DNA from: an uncultured Phenylobacterium sp.
GTDB taxonomy: Bacteria; Pseudomonadota; Alphaproteobacteria; Caulobacterales; Caulobacteraceae
DNA: 7,489 bases
Reading direction: 5' to 3'
Assembly: GCA_945952355.1 (NCBI GenBank)
Contig: CAMFIW010000120.1
Coordinates: 1-7,489, forward strand
Shown here: positions 1 through 6,016 of the stretch, one piece after another
Position numbering within the stretch: position 1 is the first letter of the stretch
Layout: every line of letters starts with the position of its first letter
Notes under the pieces: generated by a model
The model's input: only the letters and a program-made list of their open reading frames with translations
Told to the model about the DNA's origin: nothing
Database searches by the model: none
Translations under genes and position numbers: made by a program

Positions 1-1325
1 CCTACGACCTGATCGTCCGCGGGGGCGAAGTGGTGAACCATGCCGGCCGCGGCCTCGCCGATGTCGGCGTGCGCGCGGGCAAGGTGGTCGCGATCGGCGA
101 CTTGTCGCAAGCCTCGGCCGGCGAGATCTTCGACGCCAAGGGCCTGACCGTCCTGCCGGGCGTGATCGACACCCAGGTCCACTTCCGCGAACCCGGCCTG
201 GAGTGGAAGGAGGACCTGGAGACCGGGTCCCGCGCCGCCGTCCTCGGCGGGGTCGTCGCCGTGTTCGAGATGCCGAACACCGAGCCCACCACCACCGATC
301 CGGACGCGCTCGCCGACAAGCTGGTGCGCGCCAAGGGCCGCATGCACTGCGACCACGCCTTCTATGTCGGCGGCACGCACGAGAACGCCCGCTTCCTGGG
401 CGAGCTTGAGCGCCTGCCGGGCTGCTGCGGGATCAAGGTGTTCATGGGCGCCTCGACCGGCACCCTGCTGGTGCAGGACGACGAGGGCATCGAGCAGGTG
501 CTGCGCCATGTGAACCGGCGCGCGGCCTTCCACTCCGAGGACGAATACCGCTTGGCCGACCGTCGGCCCCTGGCCCGGACCGGCGACTGGACCAGCCACG
601 AGGAGGTGCGTGACGCGGCCTCGGCGCTCGAGTCGACGCACCGGCTGGTGCGGATCGCCACCGGCCTCGGCAAGCGGATCCACGTGCTGCACGTGACCAC
701 CAAGGAAGAGATGGCCTTCCTCGCCCAGCACAAGGACGTGGCCAGCGTCGAGGTGACGCCACAGCACCTGACCCTGACCGCACCCGAGGCCTATGAGCGG
801 CTGAAGGGCTACGCCCAGATGAACCCGCCGATCCGCAACGCCGAGCACCAGGCGGGACTCTGGTGGGGCGTGGGCGCCGGCGTCGCCGACGTGTTGGGGT
901 CGGACCACGCCCCGCACACCAAGGACGAGAAGGCGCGCCCCTATCCGGCCTCGCCGTCGGGCATGCCCGGGGTTCAGACCCTGGTTCCCGTGATGCTGAC
1001 CCATGTCGCCGAGGGCCGCCTGTCGCTGGAGCGCTTCGTCGACCTGACCAGCCACGGGGCCAACCGTTTGTTCGGCATGGCCGACAAAGGCCGCCTGGCG
1101 GTCGGCAACGACGCCGACATCACGATCGTCGACCTGAAGGCGCGGCGCACCCTGAAGCACGAGGACATGGCCAGCCGCGTCGGTTGGACCCCCTTCGACG
1201 GCTTCGAGGCTAAGGGCTGGCCGGTGGCCACCATCATTCGCGGTCGCGTCGTGATGCGCGATGACGAGATCGTCGCTCCGAGCCTGGGCGAGCCCGTGCG
1301 ATTTTCAGAGACCTTGTCGGGCTAG
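1..1325 (+). CDS. Dihydroorotase-like amidohydrolase (5' partial)
   Basis: Amidohydrolase-superfamily enzyme closest to the class I dihydroorotases, which interconvert carbamoyl-aspartate and dihydroorotate in pyrimidine synthesis in the cytoplasm. The reading frame is open to the window edge: before the GTG at 30, codons from position 3 read YDLIVRGGEVV, the usual N-terminal strand of the family, so the true start lies just outside and the GTG is internal. Counting from that GTG (431 residues), visible motifs are QVHFREPG (49-56), MPNT (81-84), GIKVFMG (134-140, K136 the likely carboxylated lysine), FHSEDE (167-172), IHVLHVT (217-223), TPQHL (243-247), MNPPIR (264-269) and GSDHAPHT (290-297). 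The substrate-binding Arg53 and Asn83 of dihydroorotases are kept. The first His of the usual HxH metal motif is Gln49. From memory, this QVH form is typical of an alphaproteobacterial subfamily annotated as dihydroorotase. The family is secure; the exact substrate is not, so no gene symbol is given. Confidence 0.85.
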   Translation, partial: YDLIVRGGEVVNHAGRGLADVGVRAGKVVAIGDLSQASAGEIFDAKGLTVLPGVIDTQVHFREPGLEWKEDLETGSRAAVLGGVVAVFEMPNTEPTTTDPDALADKLVRAKGRMHCDHAFYVGGTHENARFLGELERLPGCCGIKVFMGASTGTLLVQDDEGIEQVLRHVNRRAAFHSEDEYRLADRRPLARTGDWTSHEEVRDAASALESTHRLVRIATGLGKRIHVLHVTTKEEMAFLAQHKDVASVEVTPQHLTLTAPEAYERLKGYAQMNPPIRNAEHQAGLWWGVGAGVADVLGSDHAPHTKDEKARPYPASPSGMPGVQTLVPVMLTHVAEGRLSLERFVDLTSHGANRLFGMADKGRLAVGNDADITIVDLKARRTLKHEDMASRVGWTPFDGFEAKGWPVATIIRGRVVMRDDEIVAPSLGEPVRFSETLSG

Positions 1326-1487
1326 GGCGCGCGCGGCCCGCGGCGCCACCGACGGCGGCGGGGCCAACCGCGGGGTCGCGCCTGATCGCCCTGCCGATCC
1401 GCGGTTCCCAAAAGGTCCGCCGAAACAGGCACGGACAGCGGATGACGGCTTGACCCCCGACGCCGGCTCGCCCATGCCCGGCGGCGC
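1326..1487. other. Structured gap between the amidohydrolase gene and thrB
   Basis: A 162-bp gap without a convincing gene. A GC-only hairpin directly follows the stop codon (1326-1347, arms GGCGC/GCGCC, no T-tract, so at best a poor terminator). Next come a perfect 8-bp inverted repeat AACCGCGG/CCGCGGTT (1366-1373 and 1399-1406) and an overlapping 5-bp one GATCG/CGATC (1384-1388 and 1395-1399). A third hairpin CGCCGG/CCGGCG (1461-1466 and 1478-1483) ends four bases before the thrB start. TTGACC at 1450-1455 resembles a -35 box, but no matching -10 box follows. No threonine- or isoleucine-rich leader peptide is visible. Confidence 0.4.
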
Positions 1488-2453
1488 ATGGCCGTCTACA
1501 CCGACATCACCGACGAAGAGCTGGCGGAGCTCCTGGCCCGCTTCGACCTTGGCGCGCCGCAGGCGTTCAAGGGCATCGCCGAGGGCGTGGAGAACTCCAA
1601 CTTCCTGCTGGAGACCGACAGGGGCCGCTTCTTCCTGACCATCTACGAGAAGCGCGTGCGGGCGGATGAACTGCCGTTCTTCCTGAACCTGCTGCGCTGG
1701 CTGGCGGACCATGGCTATCCGAGCGCGGCGCCCGTCGCGAATCGGGCGGGCGATCTGTTGCAGACCGTTCGCGGAAAGCCGGCGGCGATCGTGACGTTCC
1801 TGCCGGGCCTTTCGGTCCGGCGACCGACGGCGGCGCATTGCCGGGAGGCGGGCTCGGGCCTGGCGCGACTTCACCTGGCGGCGGCGGGCTATCAGGGCCG
1901 GCGCGCCAACGACCTAGGTCAGCCCGCCTGGGCGCCGATGTTCGCGCGGCTCGGCGACGCGGCCGATGGCTTGAAAAAGGGCCTTGCCGACCAGATCCGC
2001 GGCGACCTCGACCGCATCGCCGCCCGCTGGCCAACCGGCCTGCCGGAGGGGATCGTCCATGCGGACTACTTTCCCGACAACGTCTTCTTCCAGGCCGGCA
2101 AGTTCGCGGGTGCGATCGACTTCTACTTCGCCTGCGTCGACAGCTACGCCTACGACATCGCGGTGGCCTTGAACGCGTGGTGCTTCGAGGCCGACGGCAG
2201 CTTCAACATCACCTCCGCCCGGGCCCTAGTGGCCGGCTACGAGACCCATCGCCCGTTGAGCGACGCCGAGCGCGCCGCCCTGCCCGTGCTGGCTCACGGC
2301 GCGGCGATGCGATTCTTCCTGACGCGGCTTGCCGACTGGGGCGCGACGCCCGCCGGCGCCCTGGTGAAGCCCAAGGACCCGCTGGAATACGAGCGCAAGC
2401 TGGCGGTGCACCGGGAGGCGCCGGACCTCGTCCTGTTCGGCGCGCCCGCATGA
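1488..2453 (+). CDS. thrB: Homoserine kinase (APH/choline-kinase-like type)
   Basis: Phosphorylates L-homoserine with ATP to O-phosphohomoserine, the step before threonine synthase, in the cytoplasm. The 321-residue product matches the ThrB type that belongs to the aminoglycoside-phosphotransferase/choline-kinase fold rather than the GHMP kinase type of E. coli, and its length is normal for that type. The N-terminus MAVYTDITDEEL is characteristic. The nucleotide-binding lobe follows (GVENSNFLLET at 33-43, FFLTIYEKR at 48-56), then the catalytic loop VHADYFPDN (190-198; His191, Asp193, Asn198) and the metal-binding IDFYF (210-214, Asp211). The ATG at 1488 fits the conserved N-terminus but has no recognisable Shine-Dalgarno; the leader there is GC-rich and can fold. 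rnhA follows 79 bp downstream on the same strand, a pairing that is common in alphaproteobacteria. Identification is confident. Confidence 0.95.
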   Translation: MAVYTDITDEELAELLARFDLGAPQAFKGIAEGVENSNFLLETDRGRFFLTIYEKRVRADELPFFLNLLRWLADHGYPSAAPVANRAGDLLQTVRGKPAAIVTFLPGLSVRRPTAAHCREAGSGLARLHLAAAGYQGRRANDLGQPAWAPMFARLGDAADGLKKGLADQIRGDLDRIAARWPTGLPEGIVHADYFPDNVFFQAGKFAGAIDFYFACVDSYAYDIAVALNAWCFEADGSFNITSARALVAGYETHRPLSDAERAALPVLAHGAAMRFFLTRLADWGATPAGALVKPKDPLEYERKLAVHREAPDLVLFGAPA

Positions 2454-2532
2454 TCCCGCTGCGCCAAGGCTTCGCCGGCTTGAAGGCGGCGTCGGTTAAA
2501 GTCCTACGAAGCTTCCCCCCGAGCGAAGCAGG

Positions 2533-2979
2533 ATGACGCCGAGCGTGGTGATCTATACCGACGGCGCGTGCTCGGGAAATCCCGGGCCGGGCGGCTGGGG
2601 CGCAATCTTGATCAGCGGCGAGCACCGCCGCGACATCATGGGCGGAGAGCCGGACACGACCAACAACCGCATGGAGCTGATGGCCGCCATCCAGGCGCTG
2701 GAGGCCTTGAAGAAGCCCTGCAAGGTCGAGCTGCACACCGACAGCACCTATGTGATGAAGGGCATCTCGGAGTGGATCCATGGCTGGAAGGCCAAGGGCT
2801 GGCGGACCGCCGACAAGAAACCTGTAAAGAACGAGGACTTGTGGCGCAGGCTCGACGCGGCTCGGTCGCACCACGATGTCGCCTGGCGTTGGGTCAAGGG
2901 TCATGCCGGCCACGAGCTGAACGAACACGCCGACGCCCTGGCCCGCCAGGGGCTACAGGAGGCGCGGGTCAAGCGCTGA
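2533..2979 (+). CDS. rnhA: Ribonuclease HI
   Basis: Cleaves the RNA strand of RNA:DNA hybrids, removing primers and R-loops, using two metal ions in the cytoplasm. The 148-residue protein aligns with E. coli RNase HI without shifts in numbering: Asp10 ([16 protein letters not shown] begins at residue 8), Glu48 ([10 protein letters not shown]), Asp70 (HTDSTYV), His124 (VKGHAGH) and Asp134 are all present. The basic handle region is also there ([20 protein letters not shown], 81-100). The C-terminus is a few residues shorter than the E. coli protein. The ATG at 2533 has only AGCAGG touching it, which is poor spacing. A GTG at 2545, 11 bases after AGGA, is a possible alternative and would remove four residues without affecting the fold. 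It follows thrB on the same strand and converges on kup, with 9 bp between the two stop codons. Identification is very secure. Confidence 0.97.
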   Translation: MTPSVVIYTDGACSGNPGPGGWGAILISGEHRRDIMGGEPDTTNNRMELMAAIQALEALKKPCKVELHTDSTYVMKGISEWIHGWKAKGWRTADKKPVKNEDLWRRLDAARSHHDVAWRWVKGHAGHELNEHADALARQGLQEARVKR

Positions 2980-2988
2980 CCCGGCGCC

Positions 2989-4902
2989 CTAGACGGTGGT
3001 CTGAGCGCCGAGCTCCACCACGCGGCCGGGCGGAATCTGGAAGAAGTCCGTCGGGCTCGCGGCGTTCTTGGTCAGGAAGATGAAGAGCTTCTCCTGCCAG
3101 CGGTCGAGGCGAGAAGACGGACTCGCCACGACCGTGCGCCGCCCCAGGAAGAAGGACGTGTTCATGATGTCGAACGGCACGCCCGCCTTGCGCAGCGCCG
3201 TTAGACCGCGCGGGATGCTCGGCCGCTCCATGAAGCCGTAGCGCAGGCGCACGACCGCGAAGTCGGCGGCCAGCGGCTGGTAGCTCATGCGATCCTCCTC
3301 GGCGACACGAGGCACTTCCGCGATATCGATGGCCAGAAGGATGTTCCGCTCGTGGAGGACGTTGTTGTGCTTGAGATTGTGCAGAAGGGCCCCTGGCGTG
3401 GTGGCGGGATCGGCGGTGAGGTAGACCGCCGTGCCTGGCACGCGCTTCACCCGCGGCGCCATCAGGCTCAGGAAGTCCGCGAGCGGAAGGGAGTCGCGCC
3501 GGCGCTTCTCGGATAGCAGGCGCGAGCCCTTCACCCAGACCCCCATCAGCGCCATCAGCGCCGCGGCGATGACGAGCGGCACCCAGCCGCCGGACAGCAG
3601 CTTCAGCGCGTTTGCGCCCAGGAAGGTTAGATCGACGACCAGCAGGGGCGCGGTCAGGGCCAGGGTCGCAGGCCAGCTCCACTTCCAAGCGCGGCGCACC
3701 ACGATGGCGGCGAGCGAAGTGGTGACGACCATGGTGCCGGTGACCGCGAGGCCGTAGGCCTGGGCTAGGCCGCTGGAGGACTTGAAGACGCCGACCAGCA
3801 GAACGACGGCGACCAGCAAAAGCAGGTTCACCTCGGGCACAAAGATTTGCCCCGCCTCGGTGGCCGAAGTGCGCGTCAGCGTCATGCGCGGCAGAAGGCC
3901 AAGCTGGATGGCCTGCTGCGACAGGGAGAAGGCGCCCGTGATCACCGCCTGGCTCGCGATGACCGTGGCGACGGCCGCCAGCGCCACCACCGGCGCGCGA
4001 AGCGGCTCGGGCGCGAGCAGGAAGAACCAGTCGAGGTTCTGGAAATTGTCGCCGCCCACCCGGCTGAGGGTGGCGAGGGTGAGCGCGCCCTGGCCGAGAT
4101 AGTTGAGCGCGAGGGCCGGCAAGACGACGAACAGCCAAGCCGCCTGGATGGGCCAGCGCCCGAAGTGGCCCATATCCGCGTAGAGCGCCTCGGCGCCGGT
4201 GACGGTCAGGAAGACCGAGCCCATCACGAGCAAGCCCGCGGCCCCGTGCGTGACCAGGAAACTGAGGCCGTACCAGGGATTGATAGCAAGCAGCACGCCA
4301 GGCGCGTCGGGAATGTGGGCCGCGCCCAGCGCCGCGATCACCGCGAACCAGACGATGCAGATCGGCCCGAAGAATCTCGCGACCTTGGACGTGCCCGAGG
4401 ACTGGACCAGGAACAGCGCAATCAGGATGGCGAGGGTGATGCCGATCACGATCGAGGGCGTCACGTGCGGCGCGAGCGACGGCACCGAGCGCAGGCCCTC
4501 GATGGCCGAGAGCACCGAGATGGCAGGGGTTATGGCGGCGTCGCCGTAGAACAGGGCCGCGCCTCCGAGGCCGAGCACCAGGATGAGCGGCGTGCGCCGG
4601 CCCACGGCGCGCTGGGCCAGGGCCATCAGGGACAGCACCCCGCCCTCGCCCTTGTTGTCGGCCCGCATCAGGAAGGCGACGTACTTGACCGTAACCACGA
4701 TGATCAGGGCCCAGAGCGCGAGCGAGACGACGCCCAGAACTTCGGGTTTGGTGAGGCCATCGCGCGCCGCCTGCCCTACAGCTTCCTTGAAGGCGTAGAG
4801 GGGACTGGTGCCGATGTCGCCGAAGACCACCCCGATGGATCCGATCGCCAACGGCAGGAAGCGCCGGCCTGCGGCGTGGGACGACGGTTCGGGAGTGGTC
4901 AT
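2989..4902 (-). CDS. kup: KUP-family potassium uptake transporter
   Basis: Inner-membrane low-affinity K+ importer of the KUP/HAK/KT family, thought to be a K+/H+ symporter. The 637-residue protein (E. coli Kup is 622) has the family signature GDIGTSPLYAFKE at 28-40 (Asp29 is a key ion-coupling residue), RADNKGEGGVLSLMAL (80-95), FYGDAAITPAISVLSAIEGL (118-137, Glu135) and TGAEALYADMGHFG (235-248). About twelve hydrophobic helices lie between residues 15 and 460, followed by a soluble cytoplasmic domain (about 460-637). The frame stays open upstream to a GTG at 4995 (668 residues), but the 31 extra residues are charged and proline-rich, unlike the family. The ATG at 4902 has AGGA five bases upstream and starts MTTPEPS, so I chose it. 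It is transcribed divergently from marR across a 186-bp gap; no convincing promoter of its own is visible there. Confidence 0.95.
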   Translation of the reverse strand: MTTPEPSSHAAGRRFLPLAIGSIGVVFGDIGTSPLYAFKEAVGQAARDGLTKPEVLGVVSLALWALIIVVTVKYVAFLMRADNKGEGGVLSLMALAQRAVGRRTPLILVLGLGGAALFYGDAAITPAISVLSAIEGLRSVPSLAPHVTPSIVIGITLAILIALFLVQSSGTSKVARFFGPICIVWFAVIAALGAAHIPDAPGVLLAINPWYGLSFLVTHGAAGLLVMGSVFLTVTGAEALYADMGHFGRWPIQAAWLFVVLPALALNYLGQGALTLATLSRVGGDNFQNLDWFFLLAPEPLRAPVVALAAVATVIASQAVITGAFSLSQQAIQLGLLPRMTLTRTSATEAGQIFVPEVNLLLLVAVVLLVGVFKSSSGLAQAYGLAVTGTMVVTTSLAAIVVRRAWKWSWPATLALTAPLLVVDLTFLGANALKLLSGGWVPLVIAAALMALMGVWVKGSRLLSEKRRRDSLPLADFLSLMAPRVKRVPGTAVYLTADPATTPGALLHNLKHNNVLHERNILLAIDIAEVPRVAEEDRMSYQPLAADFAVVRLRYGFMERPSIPRGLTALRKAGVPFDIMNTSFFLGRRTVVASPSSRLDRWQEKLFIFLTKNAASPTDFFQIPPGRVVELGAQTTV

Positions 4903-4997
4903 GAATGTCCTGGGCCAGCCGCCGACGGGCGGGGGCGAGGCCGCAGTCTCGCGCGGGCGCGTGTCAGGCTTCCATTCCGCATATCGGCTCCCCACAT

Positions 4998-5017
4998 AAA
5001 GGAGGTATCAAGACCTC
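4998..5017. promoter_or_regulatory. Upstream palindrome with orphan Shine-Dalgarno-like sequence
   Basis: AAAGGAGG at 4998-5005 equals the ribosome-binding site of marR but has no start codon within reach. It overlaps an inverted repeat GAGGT-N6-ACCTC (5002-5017). The layout (5-bp arms, 6-bp spacer, TCAAGA inside) resembles the palindrome next to marR. It may be a second operator half of the divergent region or chance; arms this short are not rare. Confidence 0.25.
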
Positions 5018-5031
5018 GAGCGGGCCAGGCC

Positions 5032-5060
5032 TTGAAGCCGTCACATCGACGCCCCATATC
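5032..5060 (+). promoter_or_regulatory. Candidate marR promoter
   Basis: TTGAAG (5032-5037) and CATATC (5055-5060) are separated by 17 bp. The -35 element matches four of six consensus positions; the -10 element is weak. Transcription would start near 5067, inside the adjacent palindrome, leaving a leader of about 22 nt that contains the Shine-Dalgarno. The geometry suits an autorepressed gene, but the match is modest. Confidence 0.3.
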
Positions 5061-5075
5061 GTTCAAGATCGAACG
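5060..5075. promoter_or_regulatory. Candidate MarR operator palindrome
   Basis: CGTTC-AAGATC-GAACG is a 16-bp inverted repeat with 5-bp arms. It ends directly before the AAAGGAGG ribosome-binding site of marR and overlaps the predicted -10 end and transcription start. MarR dimers commonly bind palindromes of about this size and repress their own gene from such a position. That this MarR binds here is inference from position and symmetry only. Confidence 0.4.
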
Positions 5076-5088
5076 AAAGGAGGCGCGC

Positions 5089-5586
5089 ATGGGCTCGACC
5101 GCGCTCCAGAACTACCCCGCCGCGCAGAACCACCCTTATGTGGAGGTGTTCACCGAGATCGGGGTCATCGAATACTACCTGCGCATGGCCGTCACCCGGC
5201 ACCTGCCGCCGGGCATGACCTACGCCCATTTCGAACTGCTACGCTACATGCTGCGCGCCGGGGACGGCCAGACCCCGGCCGAACTGGCGCGTGCGCTGTT
5301 GATGACAAAAGGCGCCATCACCAACGTGCTGCAGAAGATGGAGAAGCTAGGCTATGTATCGGTCCTCGCCGACGTGTCCGATCGCCGCAAGAAGCGCGTG
5401 AGGATCACGCGGGGTGGAATCGATGCGGCCAACTGCGTCTCACGGGCGATGAAGTCGAAGACCGAAGCCCTTCGCGACGGCTTCACCGATAACGAATTCA
5501 AGGCGGTGACCCCCTTCCTGAAGGCGCTCAGAACTTTCCTTGCGGAGGTCAATGAACCGGACGGACTCGCAACCGCGAGCCGCTGA
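5089..5586 (+). CDS. MarR-family winged-helix transcriptional regulator
   Basis: A 165-residue DNA-binding protein of the MarR family, which act as dimers and usually repress neighbouring genes until a ligand or oxidant releases them. Helices in residues 17-58 (PYVEVFTEIGVIEYYLR, then YAHFELLRYML) form the first part of the dimer/ligand region. The winged helix spans about 62-110: TPAELARALLMTKGAITNVLQKMEKLGYV, then the wing with the family signature DVSDRRKKRVRITRGG (95-110). The last helices pack in the dimer interface. The only cysteine is Cys116, outside the usual N-terminal redox position, so cysteine sensing is not suggested. The start is firm: a perfect AAAGGAGG lies five bases upstream of the ATG at 5089. 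The open frame continuing far upstream is antisense to kup and is not coding. The final 38 bp overlap the 3' end of the convergent nfeD-like gene. Targets are unknown; itself and kup are the obvious candidates. Confidence 0.9.
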   Translation: MGSTALQNYPAAQNHPYVEVFTEIGVIEYYLRMAVTRHLPPGMTYAHFELLRYMLRAGDGQTPAELARALLMTKGAITNVLQKMEKLGYVSVLADVSDRRKKRVRITRGGIDAANCVSRAMKSKTEALRDGFTDNEFKAVTPFLKALRTFLAEVNEPDGLATASR

Positions 5587-6013
5587 CGCCGGTCACCTCG
5601 ACGGGGGATCCTGCCGCCAGAGCGTCGCCCTCGTCGAGCTCCGCCGCCCACTCCTTGCCATCGATGAAGACCCGGCCGTCGCGCCCGGCGAACGTCCGCA
5701 CGGCCCTGCCGCGATGCCCGACGAGGCGCGCAACGTTGTCGTTGATGTCATGCCCTCCGGGATTGAACGGGCGCGCCGCGAAGTATCTGCGGGCGACGAA
5801 GGTGGTGACGATGGTGAGTACGGAGAAGATCAGGGTCTGATGCAGCCAGGGCAATGGCGCTACGAGCGCCAACACCGCCACCGCGGCGGCGCTGGCCGCC
5901 GGCCATAGCAGCCACCCGGAGCCGGTGGCCATCTCGAGGGCCAGGAGGCCCGCGCCAAGCGCCGCCCAAACCCAGAACGGGTTGGCCACGGCGAGGTCGA
6001 ACAGGTCGTCCAT
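5549..6013 (-). CDS. NfeD/YbbJ-like membrane protein with OB-fold domain
   Basis: Short-form NfeD-family protein (154 residues), the usual partner of SPFH proteins. Hydrophobic segments at about 13-30, 33-52 and 56-74 anchor it in the inner membrane. A C-terminal OB-fold domain (about 94-152) shows the family pattern: VGHRGRAVRTFAGRDGRVFI, GKEWAAE, GSPVEVTGVSGSRLRVRP. There is no ClpP-like protease domain, which the long NfeD form has. The ATG lies 3 bp after the stop of the SPFH gene, with GGGAG about 8 nt upstream inside the end of that gene, so translation is probably coupled. E. coli has the same pairing in qmcA/ybbJ. The conserved VRP end falls within the 38 bp shared with the tail of marR, so the overlap looks genuine and not an over-called end. 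Role by family: assembly or stability of SPFH membrane complexes; the precise activity is unknown. Confidence 0.9.
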   Translation of the reverse strand: MDDLFDLAVANPFWVWAALGAGLLALEMATGSGWLLWPAASAAAVAVLALVAPLPWLHQTLIFSVLTIVTTFVARRYFAARPFNPGGHDINDNVARLVGHRGRAVRTFAGRDGRVFIDGKEWAAELDEGDALAAGSPVEVTGVSGSRLRVRPVH

Positions 6014-6016
6014 GGG

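Noticed and set aside
1305..1874. 189-residue minus-strand frame across the gap before thrB
   Set aside because: It is mostly antisense to thrB, with Arg/Ala-rich sequence and no recognisable domain.
2473..2491. Hairpin CGCCG/CGGCG between thrB and rnhA as a terminator
   Set aside because: Only 5 bp of stem and no T-tract, in GC-rich DNA where such stems are common; the two genes are probably co-transcribed.
2209..2928. 239-residue minus-strand open frame opposite thrB and rnhA
   Set aside because: It covers two well-identified genes on the other strand; GC-rich codon bias produces such open antisense frames.
4903..4995. Longer kup start at the GTG at 4995
   Set aside because: It would add 31 charged, proline-rich residues absent from the family; the ATG at 4902 has a well-spaced AGGA.
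5060..5075. LexA box at the marR palindrome
   Set aside because: The Caulobacter-type LexA site is a direct repeat, GTTC-N7-GTTC. Here GTTC and GAAC are inverted with a 6-bp spacer.
3847..5088. Long + strand open frame leading into marR (579 residues in total)
   Set aside because: It is antisense to kup with low-complexity Arg/Gly/Asp-rich translation; the perfect ribosome-binding site at 5076 sets the marR start at 5089.
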